Below are positions 56,763 through 64,000 of a DNA stretch of 64,000 bases, piece by piece. Under the pieces are notes generated by a model, which saw only the letters and a list, made by a program, of their open reading frames with translations, was not told the DNA's origin and ran no database searches. Source of the stretch: Cupriavidus plantarum (GTDB lineage Bacteria > Pseudomonadota > Gammaproteobacteria > Burkholderiales > Burkholderiaceae); assembly GCF_905397285.1 (NCBI RefSeq), contig NZ_CAJPUX010000011.1:1-64000 (forward strand). The letters are read 5' to 3'. How positions within the stretch are numbered: the stretch's first letter is position 1; each line of letters begins with the position of its first letter. The translations under genes were made by a program, and so were the position numbers.

Positions 56763-57617
56763 CTAGAGCGCGTCTGGAACGTTTGAGCAGCGCTGACGAT
56801 AGTGGGCGGGCGTCATGCCATAGGCGCGCCGGAACCAGCGCCCGAGATGGCTCTGGTCCGCGAAGCCCGATGCCGCGGCCGCATCGGCCGGCGAGGCGCC
56901 GAACGCCATCAGGCGCCGCGCGTGCGCAAGCCGCAGTTGCACGAGGTAGGCATGGGGCGCCAGCCCGAACGCGGCCTTGAACGCGCGCGTCAGCCGGTAG
57001 CGATCCACGCTGGTGACCCGCGCGAGGTCGTCGAGACCGATGTCCTCGCTCGCATGATCGTGCAGGAATTCCCGCGCGCGCTGCGCCACCACGGGCAGCC
57101 GCGGATCCTGCGCGATGCGCTTGCGCCAGTGCATATGGCCGGTCAGGCGCTCGAACAAGGCATCGAGCGCGGCCTCGCGCACGATGCGCAGCTCGGGGTC
57201 ATGCGTGGCGCGAAACGCGTTGGCCGCCGCGGCGACCAGCGCGGGATCGGGCATCAGCGTCTGGACGAAGGCTGGCTGGAAGCGGTCCGGCATGTCGGGG
57301 AACAACGCGCGCAGGCGCGTCTCCACCATCCGCGGATCGAGGCAAAGGATCGAATACGTGAAACCGTCGGGCGCCACCGCGTGGCCGTCGTGCACCTCGC
57401 CGGGCTCGAGCATGAACACCTGCCCGGGGGTACTGCTGATCAGGGACTTGCGGCAATGGAACTGCTGGATGCCCTGCTCGGTGTAGCCGACCATGTAATA
57501 GTCGTGCCAGTGTGGGTCGTAGGCGTGTCCCTCGAAATGCGCGCGCAGCGTCTCGATGCCCGAGGCAGCGTCGTGCCGGAGGTCGATCCAGTTGCGGGAG
57601 GAGGGGGCAGTATCCAT
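56763..57617 (-). CDS. AraC-family transcriptional regulator
   Basis: This 284-residue regulator has an N-terminal AraC-binding cupin-like domain (about 15-160, HWHDYYMVGYTEQGIQQFHC, FMLEPGEVHDGHAV). The C-terminal double HTH (about 180-278) shows IGLDDLARVTSVDRYRLTRAFKAAFGLAPHAYLVQLRLAHARRLM and ASGFADQSHLGRWFRRAYGMTPAHYR. It probably controls the adjacent exporter in response to a small molecule. Confidence 0.87.
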   Translation of the reverse strand: MDTAPSSRNWIDLRHDAASGIETLRAHFEGHAYDPHWHDYYMVGYTEQGIQQFHCRKSLISSTPGQVFMLEPGEVHDGHAVAPDGFTYSILCLDPRMVETRLRALFPDMPDRFQPAFVQTLMPDPALVAAAANAFRATHDPELRIVREAALDALFERLTGHMHWRKRIAQDPRLPVVAQRAREFLHDHASEDIGLDDLARVTSVDRYRLTRAFKAAFGLAPHAYLVQLRLAHARRLMAFGASPADAAAASGFADQSHLGRWFRRAYGMTPAHYRQRCSNVPDAL

Positions 57618-57698
57618 GGCGATGCGGGGCGGCTGAATCGCGATGTTACGCCGTTGGCGCGCGGCGTTCTGGAACGTTTGTGCAAAACGTGGCCGGGA

Positions 57699-57729
57699 GA
57701 AAAACGAAGGGAGGGGCGATCCCCTCCCT
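57699..57729 (-). terminator. Rho-independent terminator of fabI
   Basis: On the minus strand AGGGAGGGG (57729-57721) pairs with CCCCTCCCT (57716-57708) around a 4-nt loop, followed by TCGTTTTT. It lies about 50 bp after the fabI stop. Confidence 0.85.
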
Positions 57730-57779
57730 CGTACAGCGTTGTATCGGCGCTGACTTATACGCTTACCTGACTGATACGC

Positions 57780-58565
57780 TTACTCTTCGCCGACGGTCGC
57801 GCCGACGATGTTGAAGCCGCCATCCACGTACGTGATCTCGCCGGTCACGCCGCTCGACAGATCCGACAGCAGGAAGGCCGCCACATTGCCGACCTCCTCG
57901 ATCGTGACGTTCCGGCGCATCGGCGCCACGTTCTCGAAGTGGCCCAGCAGCTTGCCGAAGCCCTTGATTCCCGACGCGGCGAGCGTCTTGATCGGGCCGG
58001 CCGAGATGCCGTTCGCGCGAATGCCGCGCGGGCCCACCGACGACGCCACATAGCGCACGCTCGCCTCGAGCGATGCCTTGGCGAGGCCCATTGTGTTGTA
58101 GTTCTGCACGACGCGCTCGGCGCCGAGGTACGTCAGCGTGAGCAGCGAAGCCTTGTCCGACAGCAGCGGCAGGGCGGCTTTCGCCAGTGCAGGGAAACTG
58201 TAAGCCGAGATGTCGTGCGCGATCCGGAAGCCTTCACGCGACAGGCCTTCGAGGAAGTCGCCGGCGATCGCTTCGCGCGGTGCAAAGCCGATCGAATGCA
58301 CCAGACCGTCGAATTTTTCCCAACGCTGCCCCAAAGCGGCGAACGTGGCGGCGATCTGCTCGTCGCTGCCCACGTCGCACTCATAGATCATGTCGGAGCC
58401 GAATTCCTTGGCGAAGTCGCTGATGCGGTCCTTGAAACGTTCGCCGACGTAGGTGAAGGCCAGCTCGGCGCCTTCGCGCTTGCAGGCCGACGCGATGCCG
58501 TAGGCGATCGAGCGGTTGGACAGCAAGCCAGTGATCAGGATCCGCTTACCTGCCAGAAATCCCAT
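57780..58565 (-). CDS. fabI: enoyl-ACP reductase (NADH)
   Basis: This 261-residue short-chain reductase does the last reduction of each fatty-acid elongation round. It shows the FabI-type nucleotide segment [30 protein letters not shown], and the catalytic Tyr and Lys in [12 protein letters not shown]. It ends with [17 protein letters not shown]. The ATG at 58565 starts the conserved [13 protein letters not shown]; the 36-residue upstream extension is not conserved. It diverges from yejA across 177 bp; no firm promoter was assigned there. Confidence 0.95.
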   Translation of the reverse strand: MGFLAGKRILITGLLSNRSIAYGIASACKREGAELAFTYVGERFKDRISDFAKEFGSDMIYECDVGSDEQIAATFAALGQRWEKFDGLVHSIGFAPREAIAGDFLEGLSREGFRIAHDISAYSFPALAKAALPLLSDKASLLTLTYLGAERVVQNYNTMGLAKASLEASVRYVASSVGPRGIRANGISAGPIKTLAASGIKGFGKLLGHFENVAPMRRNVTIEEVGNVAAFLLSDLSSGVTGEITYVDGGFNIVGATVGEE

Positions 58566-58742
58566 TAAGTTCTCCAAGGTGTAATGTCTTGCGGGCATGC
58601 TTCGTGCACGGGCATGCCAAAGGGAATGTCCGGATGGCTGGTAGCTATCCGGACCCATGTAAAATTGTCGCACATCTTTGCCTGGCCTCTGGCCGCCGGG
58701 TCGTCTGGATATGTCGAGGTACTCTTGGAGGTCTGCATCGGG

Positions 58743-60629
58743 ATGCTGATTCGCGCACGTTGGCCGCTTCAGGCGGCAAGGCAGTATTCCCGTCGTGGCG
58801 CGGTACTGCAGTGGGGGTTGGCACTCGCGCTCGTGCTGACTTCGGGTTTTCCCCTATCGGGCTACGCGGCGCATGGCTTTGCGCTGCACGGCGATCTCAA
58901 GTATCCGGCCGATTTCAAGCAGTTCGACTACGTCAATCCCGATGCGCCGCAAGGCGGCACGCTGACGCTGGCCAATCCGGACCGCCGCACGAGTTTCGAC
59001 AAGTTCAATCCGTTCACGCTCAAGGGCACGTCCGCGCCGGGTCTCAACACGCTGATGTTCGAGTCGCTGCTGATCAGCAGCGCCGATGAAACCGCCAGCG
59101 CGTATGGCCTGCTGGCCGAGGACGTCGCGGTGGCCCCGGACGAAATGTCCGTGACGTTCCGTATCCGTCCGGAAGCGCGCTTCGCCAATGGCGATCCGGT
59201 TCTGGCATCGGATGTCAAATATTCTTATGACATGCTGATGGGCAAGTGGGCCAGCCCAGGCTACCGCAGCATGTGCATGGACGTGAAGGCCGTCGTCGTC
59301 ACGGGCGAGCGGACCATCCGCTTCGACTTCAAGCAGCGCAACGGCGAACTGCCCCTGATCGTGGGCTCGCTGCCCGTGTTCTCCAAGAAGTGGACGGCCA
59401 AGGTTCCTTTCGAAAAGCTGACATTCGAGGAGCCCATCGCGAGCGGTCCATACCTGATCGAGCGCTACGACGCCGGCCGCGGGATCACGTTCAAGCGCAA
59501 TCCCTCCTACTGGGGCAAGAATCTCGCCGTCCGCCGCGGCACGTTCAACTTCTCGCGCGTGGTGTACCGCCTGTACAAGGACGAGACCGCGCGGCTGGAG
59601 GCATTCAAGGCCGGGGAATTCGACGCCATCGTCGAATACCGCGCGAAGAACTGGGCCAAGAGCTACGACGGCCCGCGCTTCCGCGACAAGGACCTGATCA
59701 AGACCGAATTTCCGCACCGCAACGGCGCCGGCATGCAGGGCTTTGTCATGAACATGCGCAAGCCCGTGTTCCAGGACGTGAACGTGCGCAAGGCGCTGAT
59801 TCTGGCGATGGACTTCGAGTACCTGAACCGCCAGTTGTTCTACGGCGCATACAAGCGGCTCGACAGCTGGTTCTCCAACAGTGAACTGGCGGCCAGCGCG
59901 ACCTACGACGGCCGCCCCGGCCCGGGCGAGCTCAAGCTGCTGGAGCCGCTGCGCGCCGAACTGCCTCCCGAGGTCTTCGGCCCGGACGTCGTCCAGCCGA
60001 CCACCAATCCGCCGCGATCCCTTCGGGACAACCTGCGCGAGGCGCGCCGTCTGCTCGCCGCGGCGGGGTGGACGTACGCCGATGGTGCGCTGCGCAACGC
60101 CAAGGGCGAAGCGCTGGTCTTCGAGTTTCTGGACGACGGCGGCGCGATGAGCCGCGTCATCACGACGTATGTGCGTAACCTGCAGACGCTCGGCATCGAG
60201 GTGCACCAGCGCACCACGGACTTCGCGCTGTACCAGAAGCGGCTCGAGGACTTCGACTTCGACATGGTCTCGATCCGCTTCCCGGACTCCCAGAGCCCGG
60301 GCAACGAACTGCGCGACCGCTTTTCGACCGAAGCCGCGACCACGCCCGGTTCCGACAATCTGTTCGGCCTGAAGTCGCCCGCCGTGGACAAGCTCGTGGA
60401 CGCCGTGCTGCACGCGGAGTCGCGCGGGGAACTGATCACCGCGGGCCGCGCGCTCGATCGTGTGCTCATGCACGGTTACTACATCGTGCCAAACTGGTAC
60501 AGTGCGTCGCACCGGGTGGCGTACCGCAAGAGCCTGTCGTACCCGAAACGCCTGCCGTACTACTACACGGCCGAGGGCTGGGTGCTGGGCAACTGGTGGC
60601 GCAACGATCTGCAGCAGGCCACGCAGTAA
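58743..60629 (+). CDS. yejA: peptide ABC transporter, periplasmic binding protein YejA
   Basis: This 628-residue protein has a signal peptide of about 45 residues (positively charged start, core [15 protein letters not shown]). The oligopeptide-binding fold follows: [30 protein letters not shown], then a mature region matching YejA/SBP family 5. E. coli YejA feeds the importer that also takes up microcin C. ATG at 58743 was chosen since the signal peptide starts there; the frame is open further upstream without conservation. It is the first gene of yejABEF. Confidence 0.85.
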   Translation: MLIRARWPLQAARQYSRRGAVLQWGLALALVLTSGFPLSGYAAHGFALHGDLKYPADFKQFDYVNPDAPQGGTLTLANPDRRTSFDKFNPFTLKGTSAPGLNTLMFESLLISSADETASAYGLLAEDVAVAPDEMSVTFRIRPEARFANGDPVLASDVKYSYDMLMGKWASPGYRSMCMDVKAVVVTGERTIRFDFKQRNGELPLIVGSLPVFSKKWTAKVPFEKLTFEEPIASGPYLIERYDAGRGITFKRNPSYWGKNLAVRRGTFNFSRVVYRLYKDETARLEAFKAGEFDAIVEYRAKNWAKSYDGPRFRDKDLIKTEFPHRNGAGMQGFVMNMRKPVFQDVNVRKALILAMDFEYLNRQLFYGAYKRLDSWFSNSELAASATYDGRPGPGELKLLEPLRAELPPEVFGPDVVQPTTNPPRSLRDNLREARRLLAAAGWTYADGALRNAKGEALVFEFLDDGGAMSRVITTYVRNLQTLGIEVHQRTTDFALYQKRLEDFDFDMVSIRFPDSQSPGNELRDRFSTEAATTPGSDNLFGLKSPAVDKLVDAVLHAESRGELITAGRALDRVLMHGYYIVPNWYSASHRVAYRKSLSYPKRLPYYYTAEGWVLGNWWRNDLQQATQ

Positions 60630-60676
60630 CAGTGAATTGAGCGCACCGCGCAATCGAGCGCAATCCGACGACGGCC

Positions 60677-61726
60677 ATGATCGCCTACCTTCTCAAACGC
60701 ATTCTGCTGATGATTCCGACGCTGATCGGGGTCATCACGCTCACGTTCATCGTGATCCAGTTCGTGCCCGGCGGTCCCGTCGAGCAGATGATGATGGAAA
60801 TGAAAGGGCGCGGCGGCGCCGGTGAGGCCAGCGGTGGCGGCGCCGAATATCGCGGCCGCCGCGGTGTGGATCCCGAGAAGATCAAGGAGATCCAGGCGCT
60901 GTACGGCTTCGACAAGCCGCCCCTCGAGCGCTACTTCCTCATGCTCAAGCGCTTTGCGAGCTTCGACCTCGGCCAGAGCTACTTCCAGCACCGCAGCGTG
61001 TGGGAACTCGTCAAGTCCAAGCTGCCGGTCTCGATCAGCCTCGGGCTCTGGACCTTCTTCCTCAGTTACCTGATCTCGGTGCCGCTCGGCATCTCCAAGG
61101 CGATCCGCGCGGGCAGCCGCTTCGACGTCATCAGCAGCATGGTGGTGCTCGTCGGCTACGCCATTCCGGGCTTCGTGCTCGGGGTGCTGCTGCTGGTGCT
61201 GTTCGGCGGCGGCACCTTCGTGCAGTGGTTTCCGCTGCGCGGCCTGACCTCCGACAACTGGGACCAGCTGTCGCTGATGGGCAAGATCATGGACTACCTG
61301 TGGCACCTCGTGCTGCCGATCACGGCGTCCGTCGTCGGCAGCTTCGCGGTGGTCACGATGCTGACCAAGAACGCGTTCCTCGAGGAAATCCGCAAGCAGT
61401 ACGTGCTGACCGCCCGCGCCAAGGGCCTGGCGGAGCGCCGCGTGCTGTGGAAGCACGTGTTCCGCAACGCGCTGATTCCGCTCGTCACGGGGTTCCCCGC
61501 CGCGTTCATCGGCGCGTTCTTCACGGGTTCGCTGCTCATCGAGACGCTGTTCTCGCTCGACGGCCTGGGCCTGTTGTCCTATGAGGCCGTGCTGCGCCGC
61601 GACTATCCGGTCGTGCTCGGCACGCTGTACCTGTTCACGCTGATCGGCCTGATCACGCGGCTCATCTCCGATGTCTGCTACGTGCTCGTCGATCCCCGCA
61701 TCCATTTCGAAGGGATGCCACGATGA
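60677..61726 (+). CDS. yejB: peptide ABC transporter permease YejB
   Basis: This 349-residue permease has an N-terminal TM (LLKRILLMIPTLIGVITLTFIVI) and a Gly-rich soluble loop (about 40-65). The BPD-transport domain shows LGLWTFFLSYLISVPLG and the EAA loop AKGLAERRVLWKHVFRNALIPL. It overlaps yejE by 4 bases. It belongs to the inner-membrane pore of the yejABEF importer. Confidence 0.9.
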   Translation: MIAYLLKRILLMIPTLIGVITLTFIVIQFVPGGPVEQMMMEMKGRGGAGEASGGGAEYRGRRGVDPEKIKEIQALYGFDKPPLERYFLMLKRFASFDLGQSYFQHRSVWELVKSKLPVSISLGLWTFFLSYLISVPLGISKAIRAGSRFDVISSMVVLVGYAIPGFVLGVLLLVLFGGGTFVQWFPLRGLTSDNWDQLSLMGKIMDYLWHLVLPITASVVGSFAVVTMLTKNAFLEEIRKQYVLTARAKGLAERRVLWKHVFRNALIPLVTGFPAAFIGAFFTGSLLIETLFSLDGLGLLSYEAVLRRDYPVVLGTLYLFTLIGLITRLISDVCYVLVDPRIHFEGMPR

Positions 61727-62844
61727 CCGCCCACGCGCCGCACGCGGTGCCACACTCGATGTCTCCCCGCCAGCGCGCCTGGCAGCGCTTCCGCCATAAC
61801 CGGCTCGGCTACTGGAGCCTGATCCTGTTCGTGCTGCTGTTCGTCTTCAGCATGGCGGCAGAAGTGCTGTCCAGCGACCGTCCGCTCGTCGTCCGCTACA
61901 AGGGCGAGTGGTACTTCCCGATCGTCAAGGTCTATCCGGAGACCACGTTCGACGGCGACTTCCCGACGCGCACGGACTACCTCGACCCGTTCATCCGCGA
62001 GCGCATCACCACGCATGGCAACTTCGCGGTGTTCCCCCCGAACCGCTATTCGTACGACACGCTGAACTATTTCGCCAAGGAGCCGAACCCGGCACCGCCG
62101 TCTGCCGACAACTGGCTCGGCACCGACGATCGCGGGCGCGACGTGCTCGCGCGGCTGTTATACGGTTTCCGCGTCTCGGTGCTGTTCGGCATGGCGCTGA
62201 CCGTCCTCGGCGTGCTGATCGGCACGCTCACGGGCGCGCTGATGGGCTTCTTCGGCGGCCGGTTCGACCTGATGTCCCAGCGGGCCATCGAGGTCTGGAG
62301 CTCCATGCCGGAGCTCTACCTGCTCATCATCTTCGCGTCGATCTTCGAGCCGAGCCTGAGCCTGCTCATCATCCTGCTGTCGCTGTTCGGCTGGATGGGT
62401 TTGTCCGACTACGTGCGCGCCGAGTTCTATCGCAACCGCTCGCTGGACTACGTCAAGGCCGCGCGCGCGCTGGGACTGTCCAACGCGCAGATCATGTGGC
62501 GCCATATCCTGCCGAACTCGCTGACCCCGGTCATCACGTTCCTGCCATTCCGCATGAGCGCGGCGATTCTCGCCCTGACGAGTCTCGACTTCCTCGGTCT
62601 CGGCGTCCCGCCGACCACACCTAGCCTCGGCGAACTGCTCGCGCAGGGCAAGGCCAACCTCGATGCGTGGTGGATCTCGGTGTCCACGTTCGCGGTGCTC
62701 GTCGTCACGCTGCTGCTGCTGACGTTCATGGGCGACGCGCTGCGCGATGCGTTCGATACGCGCATGGGCCTCGCCCAGCTGCGCGGCCGCGTGCGCCCCA
62801 AGGTGCCGGCCGCCGCCGCGCCGGCCCCGGAGGTGGTGTCATGA
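61723..62844 (+). CDS. yejE: peptide ABC transporter permease YejE
   Basis: This 373-residue partner permease has one N-terminal TM (LGYWSLILFVLLFVFSMAAEV), a long periplasmic segment and the transport domain with GTDDRGRDVLARLLYGFRVSVLFG. The EAA motif is AARALGLSNAQIMWRHILPNSLTPV. It is coupled by 4-base overlaps to yejB and yejF. Confidence 0.9.
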   Translation: MTAHAPHAVPHSMSPRQRAWQRFRHNRLGYWSLILFVLLFVFSMAAEVLSSDRPLVVRYKGEWYFPIVKVYPETTFDGDFPTRTDYLDPFIRERITTHGNFAVFPPNRYSYDTLNYFAKEPNPAPPSADNWLGTDDRGRDVLARLLYGFRVSVLFGMALTVLGVLIGTLTGALMGFFGGRFDLMSQRAIEVWSSMPELYLLIIFASIFEPSLSLLIILLSLFGWMGLSDYVRAEFYRNRSLDYVKAARALGLSNAQIMWRHILPNSLTPVITFLPFRMSAAILALTSLDFLGLGVPPTTPSLGELLAQGKANLDAWWISVSTFAVLVVTLLLLTFMGDALRDAFDTRMGLAQLRGRVRPKVPAAAAPAPEVVS

Positions 62845-64000
62845 GTCTTGCCGCCTCCTTCACGCCGCCGGGCAGCGCGCTGGAAGCCGTGGCCGCGCCG
62901 GCGCCGGGCTCCACGCTCATGTGCGTGGAGAACCTGTCGGTGACGTTCGGCCACGGCGACGGCGCCACGCGCGCCGTGCGCGATGTGAGCTTCGATCTGC
63001 GCGCGGGGGAGCGCTATGCGCTCGTCGGCGAGTCCGGCTCGGGCAAGACCGTGACCGCGCTGGCCATGCTGCGCCTCGTCGAGGACGCCCATTACGAGGG
63101 CGCCATCCGCTTCGAGGGCCGCGACCTGCTCGACGTCTCCGACCGCGAGATGCGTGGCATCCGCGGCTCCGAGATCGCGATGATCTTCCAGGAGCCGATG
63201 ACCGCGCTGAACCCGCTCTACACGATCGGCAACCAGATCGTGGAAACGCTGGCGCTGCACGAAGACCTCGACCGCCGTGCCGCGCGCGACCGCGCGATCG
63301 CGCTGCTCGAGCGCACGGGCATCAGCGACGCGGCCAACCGCTTCAACAGTTTTCCGCACCAGTTGTCGGGCGGCCAGCGCCAGCGCGCGATGATCGCGAT
63401 GGCGCTCGCCTGCCGGCCCAAGCTGCTGCTGGCTGACGAGCCCACCACGGCGCTCGACGTGACCATCCGCGCGCAGATCATGGACCTGCTGCGCGACCTC
63501 CAGGCCGAGTACGGCATGGCGGTCATGCTGATCACGCACGACCTGAACCTCGTGCGCGCCTTCGCGCAGCGCGTGGGCGTGATGGAGAAGGGCGTGCTCG
63601 TGGAGACGGGCGAGACCGCGCAGGTCTTTGCCAATCCGCAGCACCCGTACACGCGCAAGCTCATCGACAGCCGTCCGAGGCGCGAGGTGCTGCCGCTGGT
63701 GCCGCTGGCGCCCGTCCTGCTGAACGTGCGCGACCTTTCCGTGAACTACGCGCGCAAGAAGCCGGGCATCGCGGGCTGGTTCGGCAAGGAGCAGTTCGCG
63801 GCGGTCAAGGACGTCGGCTTCGCGCTGCGCGAGGGCGAGACCATCGGCATCGTCGGGGAATCCGGCTCCGGCAAGACCACGCTCGCCCACACCGTGCTGG
63901 CGCTCCAGAACAAGTCGGCCGGCACCATCGACTTCCTCGGCAGCGACCTCCACAGCTGCACGCGCAAGAAGCGCAGTTCGCTGCGGTCGCGCATGCAGGT
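62841..64000 (+). CDS. yejF: peptide ABC transporter ATPase YejF (3' end outside window)
   Basis: About 386 codons are visible. The first ABC domain is complete, with Walker [10 protein letters not shown]-loop [11 protein letters not shown], signature LSGGQRQR, Walker [15 protein letters not shown] and H-loop ITHDLN. A second domain starts around residue 295 and has its own Walker A (GESGSGKTT) before the window ends. YejF carries two ATPase domains in one chain. It overlaps yejE by 4 bases. Confidence 0.92.
   Translation, partial: MSLAASFTPPGSALEAVAAPAPGSTLMCVENLSVTFGHGDGATRAVRDVSFDLRAGERYALVGESGSGKTVTALAMLRLVEDAHYEGAIRFEGRDLLDVSDREMRGIRGSEIAMIFQEPMTALNPLYTIGNQIVETLALHEDLDRRAARDRAIALLERTGISDAANRFNSFPHQLSGGQRQRAMIAMALACRPKLLLADEPTTALDVTIRAQIMDLLRDLQAEYGMAVMLITHDLNLVRAFAQRVGVMEKGVLVETGETAQVFANPQHPYTRKLIDSRPRREVLPLVPLAPVLLNVRDLSVNYARKKPGIAGWFGKEQFAAVKDVGFALREGETIGIVGESGSGKTTLAHTVLALQNKSAGTIDFLGSDLHSCTRKKRSSLRSRMQ

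Overview
The window is GC-rich, densely coded chromosomal DNA from a betaproteobacterium of the Burkholderiaceae. The gene order carA-leuE-carB-greA, the block yhbY<>rlmE-ftsH-folP-glmM-pstSCAB-phoU-phoB-phoR, and ppk1<>ppx with olsB point to Cupriavidus or a close relative such as Ralstonia. This is inferred from gene order and protein sequence; no database was searched. No rRNA, CRISPR array, insertion sequence or prophage is visible. Two tRNA genes, tRNA-Pro(UGG) and tRNA-Arg(UCU), are present.

Bases 1-15.8 kb are core functions: a GDPD-fold lipoprotein whose metal ligands look lost, propionyl-CoA synthetase (prpE), both carbamoyl-phosphate synthetase subunits with a leucine exporter between them, the transcript cleavage factor GreA, a DUF4149 membrane protein, YhbY, and the rlmE-ftsH-folP-glmM run. 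Bases 15.8-32.5 kb form a phosphate-starvation neighbourhood: the complete pst-pho operon behind phased PHO boxes, polyphosphate kinase and exopolyphosphatase facing apart, and olsB (ornithine-lipid N-acyltransferase). Two more arrays of PHO-like half-sites with an 11-bp period lie upstream of olsB. A three-gene chaperone-usher fimbrial operon sits between phoR and ppk1. It lacks an adhesin gene, and its usher carries a 15-bp in-frame tandem repeat.

Bases 32.6-35.0 kb hold infA, the two tRNAs and a membrane diguanylate cyclase. From 35 kb the content becomes accessory. Two related winged-helix/STAND ATPase regulators, one lacking its C-terminal half, flank an Old-Yellow-Enzyme-like protein with substituted active-site residues. 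The second regulator diverges from an aldo/keto reductase and SRPBCC gene pair across an intergenic region with two triplets of half-sites at 10-bp spacing. Then come a YdeP-type molybdopterin oxidoreductase diverging from flavohemoglobin, and YajO.

Bases 47.9-52.6 kb are a compact, apparently uncharacterised catabolic cluster: cupin dioxygenase-like, SnoaL-like and Bug-type binding protein genes on one strand, and VOC, SDR and LacI-family regulator genes on the other. Two copies of a 14-bp LacI-type palindrome exactly 99 bp apart lie in the divergent promoter region. After this come mntH, a Tat-exported bicupin oxalate decarboxylase, a junction of two broken genes (a LysR fragment and an acyl-CoA ligase tail), a LysE exporter with an AraC regulator, fabI, and the yejABEF peptide importer, whose ATPase runs off the window end.
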